From: Rhodocyclaceae bacterium UBA2271
GTDB taxonomy: Bacteria; Pseudomonadota; Gammaproteobacteria; Burkholderiales; Rhodocyclaceae
DNA length: 64,000 bases
Assembly: GCA_002347405.1 (NCBI GenBank)
Contig: DDXB01000041.1
Coordinates: forward strand, 1-64,000
Direction of reading: 5' to 3'
Under the pieces are notes generated by a model. That model was not told the origin of the DNA. It made no database searches and saw only the letters and a list, made by a program, of their open reading frames with translations. This document shows positions 1-8,349 of the stretch, piece after piece. A program made the translations under genes and the position numbers. Each line of letters starts with the position of its first letter. Position 1 is the stretch's first letter.

Positions 1-1553
1 AAAAACGGGTCGTACAGGCGCCCCAGCACCTCCGGGGTCAGGCCGGGGCCGCTATCCGCGAAATCCACGACGATGCGCGCGCCGACCCGACGGCTGGTGA
101 TTTCGATCGTACCCTCGTTGCCAATGGCATCCAGGGCGTTGTGCAGGATATTCAGGACGACCTGCTGGAACTGACCGGCATCGGTGTGCACCTTGGGTAA
201 ATCGTCCTGGTAATGTCGGACAATGGCAATCCGCTGGCGCCGGGCCTCGTGTTCGAGCAGGGCCGTCGTTTCTTCCACGGCCTGATTGATGTCGGTATCC
301 GACAGTACATTGTCCTGCGCGCGGGAAAAACCGAGCAGCCGATGGGTGATCGTGCTGGTCCGCCCGACCTGCTTCCTGATCTTGCCGATGGCCTGGCGGT
401 AATCGTCGAAATGGGTGATGTTGGCCGGGTTTTCCTCTTCCATCAGTTCGTCGATCAGACCCGCCTGATCGGTGATGATCTGCAGGGGATTATTGACTTC
501 GTGGGCCACGCAGGCCGAGAAGCGACCGATCAGGGCCAGCTTCTCAACCTCGCGCACCTGGTTTGTCAGCAGGCTGCGTTCGCGCTCGGCGCGGGCCAGC
601 CGGCCCACCATGGAATGCGTCAGCAGCACCGCGACCAGGATGATGAGCGCCGCGGCGATCGCTACCAGCGCGGTGTCGAGGCGACGCGCCTTGTCGTAGG
701 AGGCGAGCGAGGAGGCGACGTTGGTTTCGAGCACCAGCAGCCATTGCCCGCCATTCGCCACGGCGACGCCATAAATCCGCTCGCCCGACGCATGCTGCTT
801 CGCCCGGCCGCCCGATGCCGCCAGGGCGGTAAACCGCGCGAGTTCCTCAGGCGTCACCGCCGTGCGGCCGAGGCGACTCGGCGTCTGGAGTTCGCCTTTG
901 CGGTTGACGATGAAAGCATCGCCATCCGGCCCGACATTGGCGCTCTCCACCAGGCTGTTGAACAGCGTTGAATTGATGGTCGCGCGCAAAATACCGGTCC
1001 GTGCCGGGTCGGCCGCGGCGACGATCAGATGCGGCACCTTGCGATAACCGCTAAATACGTTGCTGGTGTAGCGCCCGTTTTGCATCACCTCGGCAAACCA
1101 CTCGGATTTGGCGTAGTTCCTCCCGACCAGTTCCTTCTCGTAGGGCCCGTAGTAGGCCAGGTGATTACCGTGACGGTCGATAACGCCGATGTCGGTGATC
1201 TCGCCTCTGCGATTCATGGCCGTATACAACGCCTCCAGTCGATTGCCTTGGCGTAAGGCCGCGGGAGCATAAAGCGACAAAAAACCGGCGAGCTGATCTT
1301 TCTGCGCCGCCAGAAAGTGGTCGATCAACTCCCGGCGGTCGCCGGCCAGGGTAGAGAGCTCGACCGAGGTCTTCTCGATCCAGGAGGCACGATAGAAACT
1401 GGCAGTGTTGTAGTTCAGGATCAGCAGCGGGACGATGGCAACCACTACGAATACCAAAGCAAACAAATATTTCTGGCGGGTGTAATAGACTTCACCCTCG
1501 CGCACCGAGATAAATGGAGGCGGATCGATTGTCTGCAATTCTTCAGCTGACAT
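1..1553 (-). CDS. Membrane sensor histidine kinase with extracytoplasmic Cache-like domain (3' end beyond left edge)
   Basis: Only the first 517 residues are visible; the C-terminus lies beyond base 1. Reading the minus strand from the ATG at 1553 gives a first membrane segment (about residues 29-47), a roughly 240-residue extracytoplasmic region of Cache type, a second membrane segment, and a kinase core with H box CVAHEVNNPL, N box NILHNALDAI and G1 box DSGPG, ending near the F box PFF. It should autophosphorylate on the His of the H box and pass phosphate to a receiver. The stand-alone receiver gene starting at 1678 is divergent, 124 bp away, and is a plausible partner. Ligand unknown. The family call is secure and the pairing is inferred. 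Confidence 0.9.
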   Translation of the reverse strand, partial: MSAEELQTIDPPPFISVREGEVYYTRQKYLFALVFVVVAIVPLLILNYNTASFYRASWIEKTSVELSTLAGDRRELIDHFLAAQKDQLAGFLSLYAPAALRQGNRLEALYTAMNRRGEITDIGVIDRHGNHLAYYGPYEKELVGRNYAKSEWFAEVMQNGRYTSNVFSGYRKVPHLIVAAADPARTGILRATINSTLFNSLVESANVGPDGDAFIVNRKGELQTPSRLGRTAVTPEELARFTALAASGGRAKQHASGERIYGVAVANGGQWLLVLETNVASSLASYDKARRLDTALVAIAAALIILVAVLLTHSMVGRLARAERERSLLTNQVREVEKLALIGRFSACVAHEVNNPLQIITDQAGLIDELMEEENPANITHFDDYRQAIGKIRKQVGRTSTITHRLLGFSRAQDNVLSDTDINQAVEETTALLEHEARRQRIAIVRHYQDDLPKVHTDAGQFQQVVLNILHNALDAIGNEGTIEITSRRVGARIVVDFADSGPGLTPEVLGRLYDPF

Positions 1554-1677
1554 TGCCTGGTCGCAAGTGCAATTTTAGGAGGCGGAATGTTAGAATATTC
1601 CAATTTAACAGTGCATTAAAATAATATCGTGGCCCATTAGTCAGGCGATAAGCATTTCGGCTCAAAATTGACGGAAC

Positions 1678-2061
1678 ATGAAACAGCCCAAGAATATTTT
1701 ATTGGTTGACGACGAGGAAGATTTCCTCGAAACCACCTCGCGTCGGCTCCAGCGTCGGGGCTTCGAGGTTAAAACGGCCACGCGCTGCCGTGATGCCATG
1801 CCCGAGGTCAGCGACGGTTGGCCGGACGTGGTGGTTCTCGATGTGATGCTGTCCGACGCCGATGGCATGGAATGCCTGAGCCGGATAAAGCGACAGGCGC
1901 CTCGGCTACCCGTGCTCATGCTCACGGGGCATGCCTCGCTGCAGGCGAGCATCATGGGCCTCGAACACGGCGCCAGCGATTATTGTCTCAAACCAATAGA
2001 ACTCGACGAACTGGTCGAGAAGATCGTCATTGCCTGCAAAGAGGCCGATGGCCCGCTATAG
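1678..2061 (+). CDS. Stand-alone response regulator receiver domain protein
   Basis: This 127-residue protein is a CheY-like receiver with no output domain. The acidic pocket is D11-D12, the phospho-acceptor is D55 in VVLDVML, the switch Thr is T83 (LMLTGH) and the conserved Lys is K105 (LKP). It would take phosphate from a histidine kinase and signal by protein contact rather than by DNA binding. It is divergent from the sensor kinase starting at 1553, the obvious candidate donor. The sequence between them (1554-1677) is AT-rich, as expected for a double promoter. Family certain; partner inferred. Confidence 0.9.
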   Translation: MKQPKNILLVDDEEDFLETTSRRLQRRGFEVKTATRCRDAMPEVSDGWPDVVVLDVMLSDADGMECLSRIKRQAPRLPVLMLTGHASLQASIMGLEHGASDYCLKPIELDELVEKIVIACKEADGPL

Positions 2062-2084
2062 GCCGCGGCACGCACGGTCAGCGC

Positions 2085-2654
2085 TCAGCCGATGAACCGA
2101 TAGATCAGCAAAATCGCAATAAACAGCAGCAGCGCCAAGGCTTCCATGCCGACAATGATGAGCGAGATGCGGCGTGACATGGGGCTCATGCGCAACCAGA
2201 AGCGGTCGAGCAGCCAGCGTCCCAGGCGCGCCTTGCGGTCGGTCCGCGCGGCCAGGGTCAGGTAGCCGCCGACCGCATCGAGCCAGAGATTGAGCTCCGC
2301 CATGCGCCCGCTTTCGGGCGGTTCGGCAAAGTTCTCGCGGTAGTCAAGGCGCGTCAGCCTGCCCTCCTGCCGATTCCAGGTCAGCGTGATGGTCCGGGAT
2401 GTCTCACCAACGAACTCAACCACCCCGCCCGTGGCGCAAAAGTCGGCGCTGGCGGGACGGCGACAATATTCTGCTTCCTGCTCGCTACGCTCGTAGCGCA
2501 CCTTCAGCTTGTCGCCATCGCCCGTTTTTTCCAGCGCCAGCACTTCCCATTCCGGATTAAGGCGATACCACGCCACTCCGTCCATGAAAAACTGCGCCAT
2601 CAATTCCGGCGGGGCGGCAACCAGACGGCTGCGCTCAAAATGATATTCAGACAC
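2085..2654 (-). CDS. SRPBCC-like protein with C-terminal membrane anchor
   Basis: The 189-residue product has an N-terminal alpha/beta portion (about 1-150) resembling polyketide cyclase/START-type SRPBCC domains and one strongly hydrophobic helix near the C-terminus (about 163-187), so it is probably a tail-anchored membrane protein. Function unknown. Residues 64-74 (RRPASADFCAT) are encoded by a copy of the dispersed repeat at 2436-2462, read in frame. Its start overlaps the 3' end of the Usp gene at 2647-3099 by 8 bp, so the two are probably cotranscribed and translationally coupled. The fold assignment is moderate. Confidence 0.65.
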   Translation of the reverse strand: MSEYHFERSRLVAAPPELMAQFFMDGVAWYRLNPEWEVLALEKTGDGDKLKVRYERSEQEAEYCRRPASADFCATGGVVEFVGETSRTITLTWNRQEGRLTRLDYRENFAEPPESGRMAELNLWLDAVGGYLTLAARTDRKARLGRWLLDRFWLRMSPMSRRISLIIVGMEALALLLFIAILLIYRFIG

Positions 2655-3099
2655 GAACCAGCATTACCGGTACGGGGAACTTGCCATCCAGCCGACCGGG
2701 CAAATCACGGGAAGACCAGCGTTCGTAGCGGCCATTGAAGCGTTTGCCGCCCAACACCACCAGATCGTAACCGCCAGCGATCACCAACCGGGGAATCACC
2801 TCTTCGGGCGGACCGCTTTCCAGCAGACGTCCAACGGGTATATCCGCCACCGTCGCACGGGCAAGCAACAGATCCAAGGCAGCCTCGCCCTCGGCAGCCA
2901 GACTGCGGTCAAGATGGGCCCGGCATTCATCCCGATTTATGGCATAGATTTCATCGGTAAATTTTTTCAAATAGGGGTCAATCACATAAAGCGCATCGAG
3001 CGCCGACTGATGCACTCGAGCCACATCGAGGGCCAGATTAATAGCCGCCTCGGTGTGCGGCTCACCATCAATGCACAGCAGAATTTTGGTAAAGGTCAT
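2647..3099 (-). CDS. Universal stress protein (UspA family)
   Basis: A 150-residue single Usp domain beginning with the typical strand KILLCIDG and ending with PVMLVRV. The usual ATP-binding signature (G-2x-G-9x-G-S/T) is degenerate here (GGKRFNGRYERWSSRD), so nucleotide binding is uncertain. It lies downstream of the terminator at 3184-3213 that closes the anion-exporter operon and is coupled to the SRPBCC gene by an 8-bp overlap. It is one of several Usp domains within 8 kb (this gene, 4780-5199, the fragment at 5421, and two in the 8350-10377 fusion), a striking local concentration. Role unknown beyond the family. Confidence 0.88.
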   Translation of the reverse strand: MTFTKILLCIDGEPHTEAAINLALDVARVHQSALDALYVIDPYLKKFTDEIYAINRDECRAHLDRSLAAEGEAALDLLLARATVADIPVGRLLESGPPEEVIPRLVIAGGYDLVVLGGKRFNGRYERWSSRDLPGRLDGKFPVPVMLVRV

Positions 3100-3183
3100 G
3101 GCAAGGAATGAAGGGATGGCAAAGTATTAATGAGATGCTGTTGCACTTGCTTGCTGACATTATGCCGGAACGCATAGCTAAAA

Positions 3184-3213
3184 AAATCGGGGCATCCGCG
3201 GATGCCCCGATTT
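3184..3213 (-). terminator. Intrinsic terminator after the UPF0324 gene
   Basis: A perfect 14-bp inverted repeat (AAATCGGGGCATCC and complement) separated by two bases is followed on the minus strand by a run of T. It sits 18 bp past the stop codon of the gene at 3231-4583 and separates that operon from the Usp/SRPBCC pair. Confidence 0.9.
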
Positions 3214-3230
3214 CAAGTTACCTCGAAGAA

Positions 3231-4583
3231 TCAGCCCTTGATCTTGAAGGCGTCTGCGCCGATGGCCATGACAGCAATTGCTGCCAGCACAGCCTTGAGG
3301 GATGCGGACACAACGCCGATCATAAAGGCGGAACCGCCAGCTTTCTTCAGGTCATCGAAGGCAATGTTGAGACCCACACCCGCGAAGCCAAGAGCGAAAA
3401 AGAGTTTCAGCAGGTCGGCAGCCAGGATGCTGCGATGTTCGGGGGTGAAGAAGCCCATTTCGTTCATCGTCACCATGATGAAGAAGCCGAACACGAAGAT
3501 TGGAAACTTGCTCGTGATAACTTCCCAGACGTTGATCTTCTGGCCTTCATGTCCCGCATCGACTGCAGGCTTGACGACATAGAAGTAAATCGCCCACAAC
3601 ACGATCAGCGGAATGAAGCCGACCCGCACAATGTTGATGACGTTGGCCGTCAGCAACGATTCGTGGCTATACCAGGACGCTGCCGCGACGAGCTGTGCGG
3701 TGTTGAGGATGGCCGTACCGACCCAGGCACCGAATACCGGATCGCTCATGCCGAGCGCCTTGCCGATGTAGGGGAAAGTAAATAGGCCAACCGTACCGAA
3801 CAACAGGATCGTGCCGATGGCGTAGAAGAAGTCGCGCGGCTTGGCATTCACCACTGGCGCGACGGCCACGGCCGCCGAGACGCCACAGACGCCAACCCCG
3901 GCGCCCATCACTCCGGCCAGACCGGGGTCAACTTTGGCGCGCCTGCCCCAGTACGAAATGAGCACCTGCGTACCCATGACGAAGGCCACCACCAGCGCCA
4001 GTCCGAAAAACCCAACCTTCAGCACGTCGGTCCACATGTAATAGGCGCCGAGGATGATGATGCCCGGCTTGATCAGAGGCCGCGCCGCCACGGTGCCGGC
4101 CTTGAAGATTTCGGGCAGGCCGATCGTGTTGCGGATCAGCATGCCGATCAGCAGCAACATCGCGACATAGGTCAGCTGGAAGGAGATCATCAGGCTGCCA
4201 AAGTTCAACTTGCCGGGAATGGTCTTGGCCTGCGCGACCTGATTGAAATCGGCTTCCTTGAGCACGACCGGCCTCGACGGCTTCCTCGGCACCTTGACGG
4301 ACGGATCAGCTTTTGCCGCTGCCTCTGCGGCCTTGAACTCCTCCGTCTTTTTGGCAAAACTGTCTGCATGCTTCTGCTTGTATTCGGCAAAGCTCGCGGG
4401 AGCCTTGCCATCGTTAACCGCCTTCAATACCTTTTCGGCCTCCTTGAAGTCGCGGTTCCAGCCGCTCATCGTGGCATCCCACTGGAGCGCCATCCAGCCG
4501 AAGACCGCACACAGGATCAGCCCCGGCAACATGTTGGGGAGATTTTTCAGACTGAATTCGACACCGATTCCACCACTGCTCAT
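3231..4583 (-). CDS. YeiH/UPF0324-type putative anion (sulfate) exporter
   Basis: A 450-residue polytopic membrane protein of the UPF0324/YeiH family, annotated in other bacteria as putative sulfate exporters. Family-like segments include VGVCGVSAAVAVAPVVNAK and GFAGVGLNIAFDDLKKAG near the C-terminus. It is about 100 residues longer than the usual family length: a hydrophilic, Lys/Ala-rich stretch (about residues 42-125) lies between the first and second membrane segments. It follows a 54-residue membrane protein by 15 bp and a Usp gene, apparently one operon closed by the terminator at 3184-3213. Transport of sulfate or sulfite is inference from family and context. Confidence 0.85.
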   Translation of the reverse strand: MSSGGIGVEFSLKNLPNMLPGLILCAVFGWMALQWDATMSGWNRDFKEAEKVLKAVNDGKAPASFAEYKQKHADSFAKKTEEFKAAEAAAKADPSVKVPRKPSRPVVLKEADFNQVAQAKTIPGKLNFGSLMISFQLTYVAMLLLIGMLIRNTIGLPEIFKAGTVAARPLIKPGIIILGAYYMWTDVLKVGFFGLALVVAFVMGTQVLISYWGRRAKVDPGLAGVMGAGVGVCGVSAAVAVAPVVNAKPRDFFYAIGTILLFGTVGLFTFPYIGKALGMSDPVFGAWVGTAILNTAQLVAAASWYSHESLLTANVINIVRVGFIPLIVLWAIYFYVVKPAVDAGHEGQKINVWEVITSKFPIFVFGFFIMVTMNEMGFFTPEHRSILAADLLKLFFALGFAGVGLNIAFDDLKKAGGSAFMIGVVSASLKAVLAAIAVMAIGADAFKIKG

Positions 4584-4598
4584 GTTATATCTCCCGAA

Positions 4599-4763
4599 TC
4601 AGAAGAACAGGGACTTGAAAAAACCGGGCCCGATGGCCCCCGTCAGTACCAGTGCCACCATAATTGCGGCGACGGCGAGTACAAAGAAGTCCTCCTTGCG
4701 CTCGGCCGAAAATGTCGCGTTCGCTTTTGCTTCATATGCATCATGGGTTGATTGTTCACTCAT
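4599..4763 (-). CDS. Small single-span membrane protein (54 aa)
   Basis: Begins at the ATG complementary to 4761-4763, preceded by GGAG with suitable spacing. The product has a charged N-terminus (MSEQSTHDAYEAKANATF), then one hydrophobic helix (about residues 26-46) and ends KSLFF. It lies 15 bp upstream of the UPF0324 exporter and 16 bp downstream of a Usp gene, so cotranscription is near certain. No family recognised. A small accessory subunit of the exporter is a reasonable hypothesis. An in-frame upstream extension to 4913 has no ribosome binding site and would run into the Usp gene, so it was not used. Confidence 0.8.
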   Translation of the reverse strand: MSEQSTHDAYEAKANATFSAERKEDFFVLAVAAIMVALVLTGAIGPGFFKSLFF

Positions 4764-4779
4764 GTTCCATCTCCGATAG

Positions 4780-5199
4780 TTATTTGACAACCGTAACCGT
4801 GCAGGGCGCCCACTCGACCACACGCGCCGACACGCTGCCCATCGCAGCACGTGCCAGGCCATGGCGTCCATGCGAAGCGATGAATATTTCTTCCACTCCC
4901 TCTCGTTTGGCAATATTCACCAAGGTGTCTGCTGGTGAACCAAACTCCTGCACAGCTGTTGCTTCGATACCTGCCGCCTTGGCCCGGGCCACTGCGGCAG
5001 CAATGATTGCTGCAGACTCCTGGCGAGCCGCGTCCTCAAAAACCTTGGGATCCAGTTCAGTAACTCCAATGGGGCAAAACACCTCGGAAACATTGGCGAT
5101 GACCAACTGAGCCTTCGCCAGTCGAGCACGAACAAGTGCGACATCCACTGCCTTGTCAGACGCTTTAGAACCATCCGTTGCCACTAGTATCTTTGCCAT
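4780..5199 (-). CDS. Universal stress protein (UspA family)
   Basis: A 139-residue Usp domain starting MAKILVATDGS and ending PCTVTVVK. The nucleotide-binding loop SHGRHGLARAAMGS keeps the 9-residue spacing to the GS pair, with the first Gly replaced by Ala. The start at 5199 was chosen because GGAGG sits eight bases upstream; a GTG three codons earlier overlaps that site. It is the first gene of the operon with the 54-residue protein and the UPF0324 exporter. The upstream 200 bp is AT-rich and probably carries the promoter. Exact role unknown. Confidence 0.92.
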   Translation of the reverse strand: MAKILVATDGSKASDKAVDVALVRARLAKAQLVIANVSEVFCPIGVTELDPKVFEDAARQESAAIIAAAVARAKAAGIEATAVQEFGSPADTLVNIAKREGVEEIFIASHGRHGLARAAMGSVSARVVEWAPCTVTVVK

Positions 5200-5420
5200 G
5201 ATAGTCACCTCCAGTTGATTGCCGTTGGAAACACCTATGCCATACTTAGTCTATAAATATATGATTTTTAAATTAAGTTTGTATTGCAGGCTGCGCAACT
5301 CATCTTGACTATTTATATAGAGATCAACAACAGGTTTTCGCGTTCTGGTGGTGTTCTCGTACCAGCGAAAATTTCGTCTGGCGCCCGGCACTTGACTTGG
5401 CAAGGAGCAAAAACCATCTC

Positions 5421-5534
5421 TTACCTCTTGACGAAGACGAGACGGGCTTGCTCCTGCTTGGCCCGATTCGCCGCAAAGTCGCCTGCCTTTTCGGCAGCCG
5501 CTGAACCATCGGAAGCCACCAGAAATGTTTTCAT
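5421..5534 (-). pseudogene. Internally deleted universal stress protein remnant
   Basis: The 37-residue frame starts like a Usp protein (MKTFLVASDGSAAAEKAG) and jumps straight to a Usp-type C-terminus (LVFVKR), lacking some 100 internal residues. The DNA just past its stop (5402-5434) matches the DNA past the stop of the TSUP-Usp gene (8331-8362) at about 31 of 33 positions. This suggests a duplicated usp tail followed by internal deletion. Translation is possible, since the ATG is intact, but a functional Usp fold is not. Bases 5200-5420 carry no other gene. Confidence 0.7.
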
Positions 5535-5645
5535 GATTGCCCCTATCATCGATAAATTATATTCAGGCGACTTTTCTATACATAAAGTCCAGCGATAATG
5601 CACCCAGTGCGCCGACATTGCTATTGGCGGTTCTTTTACTCGGCT

Positions 5646-5681
5646 ACACTAATTGGCTTATTTACAAACGAACATTAGTGT
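5646..5681. promoter_or_regulatory. Dyad upstream of the first TtrS-like gene
   Basis: Inverted arms ACACTAAT (5646-5653) and ATTAGTGT (5674-5681) are separated by 20 bp and lie about 50 bp before the preferred ATG of the sensor kinase gene. They could be an operator or part of the promoter region. Nothing else is seen in 5535-5731. Confidence 0.35.
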
Positions 5682-5731
5682 GTTAGCTGACCATTCACCA
5701 TCCCTTGAATTTCTTGATCTCCCTGAATTCA

Positions 5732-7501
5732 ATGCCCCAAATTTTCTTACTGCTTGTAATGTTTGCCATGATGACCGGCCTGGCGAATGCGCAAACCAAA
5801 GAAGTGGTTCGCGTGGCAGTTCTGGCGGACAAGGGGATCGAATCTGCCGAGCATGAATGGGCTCCTGTCTTCGCCTGGCTCAACCGCAGCGTGCCCGGCC
5901 GATCCTTCGTGCTCGTCGGACTCGACCATCCCGAGCTGCGGCAAGCTGTTCATGACCGCAGCGTGAACTTTGTCATCACCAACGCGGGGAATTACAGCGA
6001 ATTGGGGTACAGCAATGGAATTACCCGTATTGCGACCCTCGATTCCCCGCTGGCGCTGTCCCCAACGTTGGCCGTGGGTTCGGCGATTGTGGTGAGAGCA
6101 GATTCCGGACTGACCCAACTGGCAGATCTGAAGGGAAAACATCTATTGGCTGCCAGTTCGGAGGCCTTTTGCTGCTACCAGGTCGCTGCCCGCGAGCTGG
6201 TCCTGGCCGGTATAGATCCAAAACGTGACCTGGGTCGCCTGGAATTCATCGGCTTTCCTATTCAGTCAATTGCCCTTGCAGTTCAGGACGGGAAAGCCGA
6301 TGCCGGAATCATCAAAACCTGCCTGCTCGAACAGATGATTGAGCGAGGGGAAATCCGCCCGCAGGATCTGCGTGTTCTGTCTCCCAAGGAGATTCCGGGA
6401 TTCCCCTGTCAGACTTCTTCGCGGCTTTACCCGGATTGGCCCTTCGCTACGCTGACTCACACCTCCGCCGAGCTTTCCAGAAAAGTAGCTGTTGCTCTGC
6501 TGGAAATGCCGCGCACTCCGGAAGGCTATCGCTGGACGACCCCGGCGCATTACGCCGTCGTCGATGAACTATTTCGCGACCTCAAGATCGGTCATTACGC
6601 CAACTTGCAGAAGGAAACCCTGGAAGCTCTGGTGTGGCGTTATCGTATCGAGCTCCTGGTTGCTGTGATCCTGATCTTCATCTGGATCATCCATACCGTC
6701 CGGGTTGACTATCTCGTTTCCCGTCGGACCCGCGAGCTGAAGCAGATGCACGAAGAAAAGCAACGCATGACCGAAGCGATGCGGGCTCGTCAAAACGACC
6801 TCGACCACGCCGGCCGGCTTGCAGTTCTGGGTGGCATGGCCAGCGCAATCGCCCATGAGCTCAGGCAGCCCTTGGCCGCGATCGCCAATTTTGCCCGTGG
6901 CATGGATCGACGCATCGATGCGGGCCGCCTTGAGCCGGTCACGTTACGGGAGGGCTGTCATGAAATCGCGCAACAGAGCGCCCGCGCCGACGCCACCATA
7001 GAAAAGATTCGTAACTTCGCAAGAAAAGGCGCCAGCGCAATGCAGCCAGTCAATCTGGCCAGTTACGTCAAGGAAGCGGCCGACCTGTTCAGCGTGGCTC
7101 ATCCAGAGGCGCGCATCAACTGGAGCGACATGGACAAGCTTGGGGATACCCGCGTCATGGCCGATCCGATCCAGATCCAGCAAGTCACCTTCAACCTCTT
7201 GAAGAATGCCTTTGACGCACAATCAGCCCGAGGCAACCGGCGGTCACCTGTCGAGGTAACGCTTGCCTACATTAACCATGGATACCAGGTCTCGGTACGC
7301 GACAAGGGAGGCGGCTTGAAGGATGAGCACATCGCCCACCTCTTCGAGCCTTTCTTTACCACCAAGGCGGACGGCCTTGGTCTCGGGTTGCCGCTCAGTA
7401 AAGGGATTATCGAGTCACATGGGGGCACACTGACATTGGTTAAGGAAACCGACGGTGTCTGCGCCAGTTTTTGGCTACCCGAGGAGCACACACATGAATG
7501 A
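5732..7501 (+). CDS. TtrS-like sensor histidine kinase with PhnD-type periplasmic domain
   Basis: Signal peptide (MPQIFLLLVMFAMMTGLANA), then a periplasmic phosphonate-binding-protein-like domain to about residue 300, one membrane helix (about 308-322), coiled linker, and kinase core with H box AIAHELRQPL (His375), N box NLLKNAFDA, G1 DKGGG and G2 GLGLGL. Architecture and length (589 aa) match TtrS, the tetrathionate sensor, and related thiosulfate sensors. Two periplasmic Cys, C197 (IIKTCLLEQ) and C226 (GFPCQTSS), are conserved in the paralogue at 24115. The ATG at 5732 is preferred because it opens a clean signal peptide; an in-frame TTG at 5705 is possible. It overlaps the regulator gene by 8 bp. 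Ligand inferred only. Confidence 0.88.
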   Translation: MPQIFLLLVMFAMMTGLANAQTKEVVRVAVLADKGIESAEHEWAPVFAWLNRSVPGRSFVLVGLDHPELRQAVHDRSVNFVITNAGNYSELGYSNGITRIATLDSPLALSPTLAVGSAIVVRADSGLTQLADLKGKHLLAASSEAFCCYQVAARELVLAGIDPKRDLGRLEFIGFPIQSIALAVQDGKADAGIIKTCLLEQMIERGEIRPQDLRVLSPKEIPGFPCQTSSRLYPDWPFATLTHTSAELSRKVAVALLEMPRTPEGYRWTTPAHYAVVDELFRDLKIGHYANLQKETLEALVWRYRIELLVAVILIFIWIIHTVRVDYLVSRRTRELKQMHEEKQRMTEAMRARQNDLDHAGRLAVLGGMASAIAHELRQPLAAIANFARGMDRRIDAGRLEPVTLREGCHEIAQQSARADATIEKIRNFARKGASAMQPVNLASYVKEAADLFSVAHPEARINWSDMDKLGDTRVMADPIQIQQVTFNLLKNAFDAQSARGNRRSPVEVTLAYINHGYQVSVRDKGGGLKDEHIAHLFEPFFTTKADGLGLGLPLSKGIIESHGGTLTLVKETDGVCASFWLPEEHTHE

Positions 7502-8126
7502 ACAAGACGCCATTATTTATGTCGTTGACGATGACGATGCGATGCGTCGTTCGCTCGTCTACCTCCTTGACTCCGCCGGCTGGCGGACCCTGCCGTTCGC
7601 CTCCGGGCGAGATTTTCTCGACCAGTACGATGGCCATGTGCCGGGTTGCCTGCTCCTGGATGTCCAGATGCCACTGATGGGCGGCATGGAGGTCCAGCAG
7701 ATTCTGGAGGCGCGGGAATTCTGCCTGCCCGTTATTTTTCTCTCCGCACATGGCGACCTGCCGATGGCTGTTCAGGCGATGAAACGCGGTGCCTTCGACT
7801 TTCTGGAGAAACCTTGCAAGGATCACGTATTGCTTGACGTCGTTGGCCGCTCGGTCAGGCACAGCATCAAGCATTGCACTGATCAGCAGCAGGTTTTCGC
7901 TGCGAATACCCGCCTTGATTCACTCACTGCCCGCGAGCGCGAGGTTGCCGAGTACCTGGCCGCCGGCGAAAGCAATAAGACAATCGCCCGCAAGCTTTCC
8001 ATCAGCGATAAAACCGTGCAAGTGCATCGGTATAACGCCATGGAAAAACTACAGATTCATTCCACGGCCGAAATCGCCCGACTGATTCTTACAGCCAACT
8101 CAGTGCGGAAAACAACAACGAGCTGA
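7494..8126 (+). CDS. TtrR/FixJ-like response regulator, LuxR-type output
   Basis: A 210-residue regulator: receiver (D56 acceptor in LLLDVQMP, S84 switch position, K106) and a C-terminal NarL/FixJ helix-turn-helix (LTAREREVAEYLAAGESNK, then ISDKTVQVHRYNAMEKL). The start overlaps the kinase stop by 8 bp, so the pair is coupled. It should activate target promoters when phosphorylated by the TtrS-like partner. The paralogue at 25862 has the same length. Likely targets are the adjacent minus-strand transporter and oxidoreductase genes, as inferred from position. Confidence 0.92.
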   Translation: MNEQDAIIYVVDDDDAMRRSLVYLLDSAGWRTLPFASGRDFLDQYDGHVPGCLLLDVQMPLMGGMEVQQILEAREFCLPVIFLSAHGDLPMAVQAMKRGAFDFLEKPCKDHVLLDVVGRSVRHSIKHCTDQQQVFAANTRLDSLTAREREVAEYLAAGESNKTIARKLSISDKTVQVHRYNAMEKLQIHSTAEIARLILTANSVRKTTTS

Positions 8127-8251
8127 TAAAACAACTACGGGGAAAGCGTCAGTGACGGTCAGAATGCCTGCCACAGGGCACCCCCAACCACTGCCTGTAG
8201 TCAGCCCGCCGTGAAAACACCCTCCGACAATTCCCAGTCGCGGGCGTGTTG

Positions 8252-8297
8252 AAAAGTCGGCGCTGGTGGGATGAAATGCCCCGAATGGGGTACGGCG
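8252..8297 (-). repeat. Dispersed repeat family 1, long form
   Basis: Minus-orientation long copy: AAAAGTCGGCGCTGGTGGG followed by ATGAAATGCCCC and ATGGGGTACGGCG. It fills most of the 8127-8300 gap between the regulator and the TSUP-Usp gene; no gene is seen there. Confidence 0.8.
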
Positions 8298-8300
8298 CCG

Positions 8301-8332
8301 TTACCAAGGATCAGGCGCCCGATCCTTGGTAA
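8301..8332 (-). terminator. Stem-loop after the TSUP-Usp gene
   Basis: TTACCAAGGATC (8301-8312) pairs perfectly with GATCCTTGGTAA (8321-8332) across an 8-base loop, 18 bp past the stop of the gene at 8350-10377. There is no long T run, so it is a probable rather than certain terminator. Confidence 0.65.
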
Positions 8333-8349
8333 GGAGCAACAACCATTTC

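Noticed and set aside
1578..1619. AGGAGG with a downstream ATG and a 10-codon frame
   Set aside because: The peptide is very short with no feature, and both real genes read away from it.
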